From: Bacillota bacterium
GTDB lineage: Bacteria > Bacillota > Clostridia > Peptostreptococcales > Acidaminobacteraceae
Assembly (NCBI GenBank): GCA_024636005.1
Contig: JAGXHV010000111.1
Coordinates: 1-33,043, forward strand
Direction: 5' to 3'
Length of the DNA: 33,043 bases
The position numbers were made by a program, and so were the translations under genes. The notes below the pieces were generated by a model that was not told the origin of the DNA, ran no database searches, and saw only the letters and a program-made list of their open reading frames with translations. Positions 30,688 to 33,043 of this stretch are shown here, one piece after another. The stretch's first letter is position 1. Each line of letters starts with the position of its first letter.

Positions 30688-31573
30688 GGGACCTCCTATT
30701 TTCATGTTTATTATAAGTCGTTACGACATAACTCTGTGAATAATGCTTCTTGATTTTTTTCTGGGCGTTCTTTGCACGCTCATAGCTTTTGTAAAATCCG
30801 AATACTGTTGGACCGCTCCCACTCATCAGAACGCCTTCAGCGCCATGACCAGCCAGGAATCGCTTGGCTTCAACTACCCCAGGATAGAGTTTGAGTGTCA
30901 CTTCTTCGAGCACGTTATAGACCCTGCCCAAAATATCGTGTCTCTTTTGGCTTTCAAGTGCGCTCAGCATCCCAAGTGTATCAGGATGCCCTTTCAGCTG
31001 ATCATACTCAAGTGCTGTATAGACCTCTTTTGTCGAAACACCGAAATTAGGTTTGACCAGTACCATCCATGCGTGTTCAAAGCCTCTGATCGGTGTCAAT
31101 TTTTCCCCGAGTCCCTCAGCCAGCGCACACCCTTCCATGATGCAAAATGGAACATCTGCCCCTAGTTCAAATCCTATCGCCATCATGGTTTTCTCAGACA
31201 GTCCCAGACCACAAAGCCTGTTGATGCCTTTGATTACTGCAGCTGCATTTGTGCTTCCTCCGGCAAGTCCTGCGGATACGGGTATGTTCTTTTCTATGTG
31301 AATCTCAAAGCCGTGTGCTATATCGTATTTTTTACACATATTTTCAGCGGCTCTATAGGCAATATTCTTATCGTCCACGGGCAAAAAATCATCCGTACAA
31401 GTCAGTCTGACTCCACTTTCCGGGATGCAGCGTATTGAAACCAAATCATAAAGGTCCACCTGTTGCATGATCATTTTCACATCGTGATAGCCATTTTCTC
31501 TTCTACCGATCACATCGAGCGTCAAGTTGACTTTGGCTCTCGCCTTGATTGTGATCATATTATCCTGCGTCAT
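30671..31573 (-). CDS. ispE: 4-diphosphocytidyl-2-C-methyl-D-erythritol kinase
   Basis: 300 residues from ATG 31573 behind CGAGGA. It phosphorylates CDP-methylerythritol with ATP in the non-mevalonate isoprenoid pathway. GHMP kinase motifs are in place: N-terminal KARAKVNLTLDVIGRRENGY, the ATP loop PVSAGLAGGSTNAA (about residues 95-108), and the C-terminal MSGSGPTVFGF. The last 25 residues are basic and polar (NKHENRRSHERKI), slightly longer than usual, because the frame continues into the gntR start. It is first in a run of five overlapping or nearly adjacent genes that ends with the kam activator. Confidence 0.95.
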   Translation of the reverse strand: MTQDNMITIKARAKVNLTLDVIGRRENGYHDVKMIMQQVDLYDLVSIRCIPESGVRLTCTDDFLPVDDKNIAYRAAENMCKKYDIAHGFEIHIEKNIPVSAGLAGGSTNAAAVIKGINRLCGLGLSEKTMMAIGFELGADVPFCIMEGCALAEGLGEKLTPIRGFEHAWMVLVKPNFGVSTKEVYTALEYDQLKGHPDTLGMLSALESQKRHDILGRVYNVLEEVTLKLYPGVVEAKRFLAGHGAEGVLMSGSGPTVFGFYKSYERAKNAQKKIKKHYSQSYVVTTYNKHENRRSHERKI

Positions 31574-31606
31574 AAGGTCCTCGTTTCATGAATACAAAAT
31601 ACATAA

Positions 31607-31636
31607 TAAATACATTCTAATTATATGATATTTCAA
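31607..31636 (-). promoter_or_regulatory. Candidate promoter of the ispE operon
   Basis: Minus-strand TTGAAA (31631-31636) and TATTTA (31607-31612) with an 18-base spacer, in the AT-rich gap after the acetyltransferase terminator. It is a weak match, but it is the only gap before ispE. Confidence 0.35.
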
Positions 31637-31661
31637 ATAAATAATCCAGTATAAAGACAAA

Positions 31662-31698
31662 ATATCTCACAGCCTATTCTTCTCTGGCTGTGAGATAT
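31662..31698 (-). terminator. Terminator overlapping the acetyltransferase stop
   Basis: ATATCTCACAGCC pairs perfectly with GGCTGTGAGATAT (13 bp) around an 11-base loop, followed on the minus strand by TTTTG. The TAG stop at 31674-31676 starts in the loop and ends in the stem. Confidence 0.75.
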
Positions 31699-32255
31699 GT
31701 GATTTTATCGATTTTCATTTTGATGAACCGGGTGTAAAGGGTGCCTTCGATCATATCGAACTGATCGGAAAACTGTTCCATGACAAGGTCTTTATACCCT
31801 TGCTCCTCAAAGGGTTCATAGGACTCAGCGACTTCCCTAAATCCCACCTTGTTGTAACTTTTTTGTGCTCTGGTGTTGAAATGCGAAACTTTGAGACACA
31901 TCACCTCAATGGGATAGTGTTCGAAAACATAATCCAAATACATCCTGAGCATTTTGGTGCCGTATCCTTTATTCATTTGATTGGGATCCACGGCAATGCC
32001 GAGTTCCGCAGTTTTTTTGAAGTAATTGATCTGTTTGAGAGTGATGAATCCAACGGGTTGTTCATCCAGAAAAAGGCCATAGACTTTTCTGAAAAGCCAT
32101 CGCTGCTTTGAATAATACCAAGCATCATACTCCATCTGGGAATTGTATCCAAAATTATACTGAAAAAATCTTGGATCCTCATGTTTTCCCCACTTCTTAA
32201 AATGCTTCATGTCATCTTTTTTTATTTTTCTGAAAGTTACGTCCAATTCGATCAC
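31674..32255 (-). CDS. GNAT-family N-acetyltransferase
   Basis: 193 residues; the ATG overlaps the dnaB stop by four bases. The fold is of the RimJ/RimL type: VTFRKIKKDDMKHFKKWGKH, GFITLKQINYFKKTAELGIAV, then the acetyl-CoA loop NQMNKGYGTKMLRMYLDYVF (Q/R-x-x-G-x-G pattern as NKGYGT) and NTRAQKSYNKVGFREV. Substrate cannot be predicted; such proteins modify amino groups of small molecules or protein N-termini. Coupling to dnaB is probably only a shared transcript. Typical length plus a C-terminal extension of about 25 residues. Confidence 0.88.
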   Translation of the reverse strand: MIELDVTFRKIKKDDMKHFKKWGKHEDPRFFQYNFGYNSQMEYDAWYYSKQRWLFRKVYGLFLDEQPVGFITLKQINYFKKTAELGIAVDPNQMNKGYGTKMLRMYLDYVFEHYPIEVMCLKVSHFNTRAQKSYNKVGFREVAESYEPFEEQGYKDLVMEQFSDQFDMIEGTLYTRFIKMKIDKITYLTAREE

Positions 32256-33043
32256 CTCATCTGAGAAGTGTTGGCAAATTTAGTGTATTTACCGAGCCAA
32301 GCGAGATAAACCTTGCCTGTTTCTCCGTTTCTTTGTTTTGCGATAATAATCTCTCCGATGCCCTTGAGTTTCTCATCCACGGTATCGGGATTGTAATACT
32401 CATCTCTGTAGAGGAACATAACGATATCGGCATCCTGCTCGATAGCTCCGGACTCTCTAAGGTCGGAAAGGATCGGCCTGTGGTCAGCTCTAAGTTCCGA
32501 TGCACGGGAGAGCTGCGAAAGTGCGATCACAGGACAATTCATCTCTCTTGCGATTTCTTTGAGGGATCTCGAAATCGTGGAGATTTCCTGTTGACGGTTT
32601 TCCGTTTTTCCACCACCGGACATCAGCTGCAAGTAGTCGATCATGATGACGTCAAGTCCGTGATTCATTTTGAGACGTCTACATTTGGAACGTATTTCTG
32701 CCACTGTTATACCAGGTGTGTCGTCAATGAATATCTTTGATTCAGCGAGCTGTGCGCTGCTCCTGGCCAGTTTGATCCAATCGTCGTCTTCGATGTTACC
32801 CGTACGGATGTCACCGATGGACACGAGAGATTGGGTGGCGAGTAGTCTTTGTGCGAGCTGGTCTGCGGCCATCTCGAGACTGAAAATGGCAACACTTCGT
32901 TTTTCCTTGACTGCCGCAAATTGGCAAATGTTGAGCGCGAAAGCTGTCTTACCCATGGAGGGACGTGCAGCGATGAGTATAAGGTCTGACCGCTGAAGTC
33001 CATTGGTCTTTTCATCGAGTGCATCGAATCCGGTGGATATGCC
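32252..33043 (-). CDS. dnaB: Replicative DNA helicase DnaB, C-terminal part
   Basis: 263 residues are visible; the gene continues past the right end of the window, so the N-terminal primase-binding domain and the start are missing. The first visible codons read GISTGFDALDEKTNGLQRSD, the usual entry to the RecA-like motor. Walker A is ARPSMGKTA, Walker B VIMIDYLQLMSG, then SRSLKEIAREMNCPVIALSQLSRA and the C-terminal RDEYYNPD and IIAKQRNGETG with the arginine/sensor region. It is the hexameric helicase that unwinds the replication fork. An internal ATG at 32956 is Walker A's Met and not a start. Confidence 0.96.
   Translation of the reverse strand, partial: GISTGFDALDEKTNGLQRSDLILIAARPSMGKTAFALNICQFAAVKEKRSVAIFSLEMAADQLAQRLLATQSLVSIGDIRTGNIEDDDWIKLARSSAQLAESKIFIDDTPGITVAEIRSKCRRLKMNHGLDVIMIDYLQLMSGGGKTENRQQEISTISRSLKEIAREMNCPVIALSQLSRASELRADHRPILSDLRESGAIEQDADIVMFLYRDEYYNPDTVDEKLKGIGEIIIAKQRNGETGKVYLAWLGKYTKFANTSQMR

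Noticed and set aside
32956-32956. Start of a 234-residue helicase gene at this ATG
   Set aside because: The ATG is the Met of the Walker A motif (PSMGKT); the frame stays open with DnaB sequence to the window end.
1-33043. tRNA, rRNA or prophage genes
   Set aside because: I saw no cloverleaf-like sequence, rRNA core motif, integrase or phage structural gene in the window.

Overview
The window looks like a chromosomal segment of an anaerobic, amino-acid-fermenting Clostridia-type Firmicute. The reasons are AT-rich intergenic DNA, strong AGGAGG-type ribosome binding sites, S-layer-homology and LPQTG surface proteins, cyclic-di-GMP riboswitches of both classes, and a lysine-fermentation (kam) operon next to a sigma-54 activator. 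The genus cannot be told from the sequence alone.

Left part (1-12.1 kb): a surface-protein region under apparent cyclic-di-GMP control. On the minus strand, a very large secreted RHS/YD-repeat protein runs off the window start. It is preceded by a class I cyclic-di-GMP (GEMM) riboswitch and an intrinsic terminator. A near-identical copy of that whole leader (promoter, aptamer, terminator) precedes a second minus-strand transcript. That transcript encodes a secreted beta-rich protein and an S-layer-homology protein. On the plus strand follow a BTAD-type regulator with a degenerate GGDEF-like tail, a 79-residue protein, and a class II cyclic-di-GMP riboswitch in front of an LPQTG-anchored (TTEA)n stalk protein. 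Predicted base pairing suggests that cyclic-di-GMP switches the two minus-strand transcripts off and the LPQTG protein on.

Middle part (12.1-19.8 kb): a GtrA-like flippase and a GtrB-type glycosyltransferase, then a convergent YfhO-family membrane protein, all suggesting cell-envelope glycosylation. Next come a 549-residue helical-repeat protein of unknown function and a second BTAD/GGDEF-like regulator paralogous to the first. About 600 bp of palindrome-rich, internally repeated non-coding DNA follows.

Right part (19.8-33 kb, all minus strand): the operon kdd-kamA-kamB-kamC-kamD-kamE for the first steps of lysine fermentation. It covers lysine 2,3-aminomutase, the B12/PLP lysine 5,6-aminomutase with two presumed accessory ATPases, and 3,5-diaminohexanoate dehydrogenase. 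It has a consensus sigma-54 promoter and an upstream palindrome. The sigma-54 activator lies directly upstream, as the last gene of a run of overlapping genes: ispE, a GntR/FCD regulator, a DUF1934 protein, a degenerate GGDEF membrane protein and the activator. Two more copies of the palindrome lie in front of the activator gene. The window ends with a GNAT acetyltransferase and the C-terminal part of the replicative helicase DnaB. The later lysine-pathway genes (kce, kal, CoA transferase) are not in the window.
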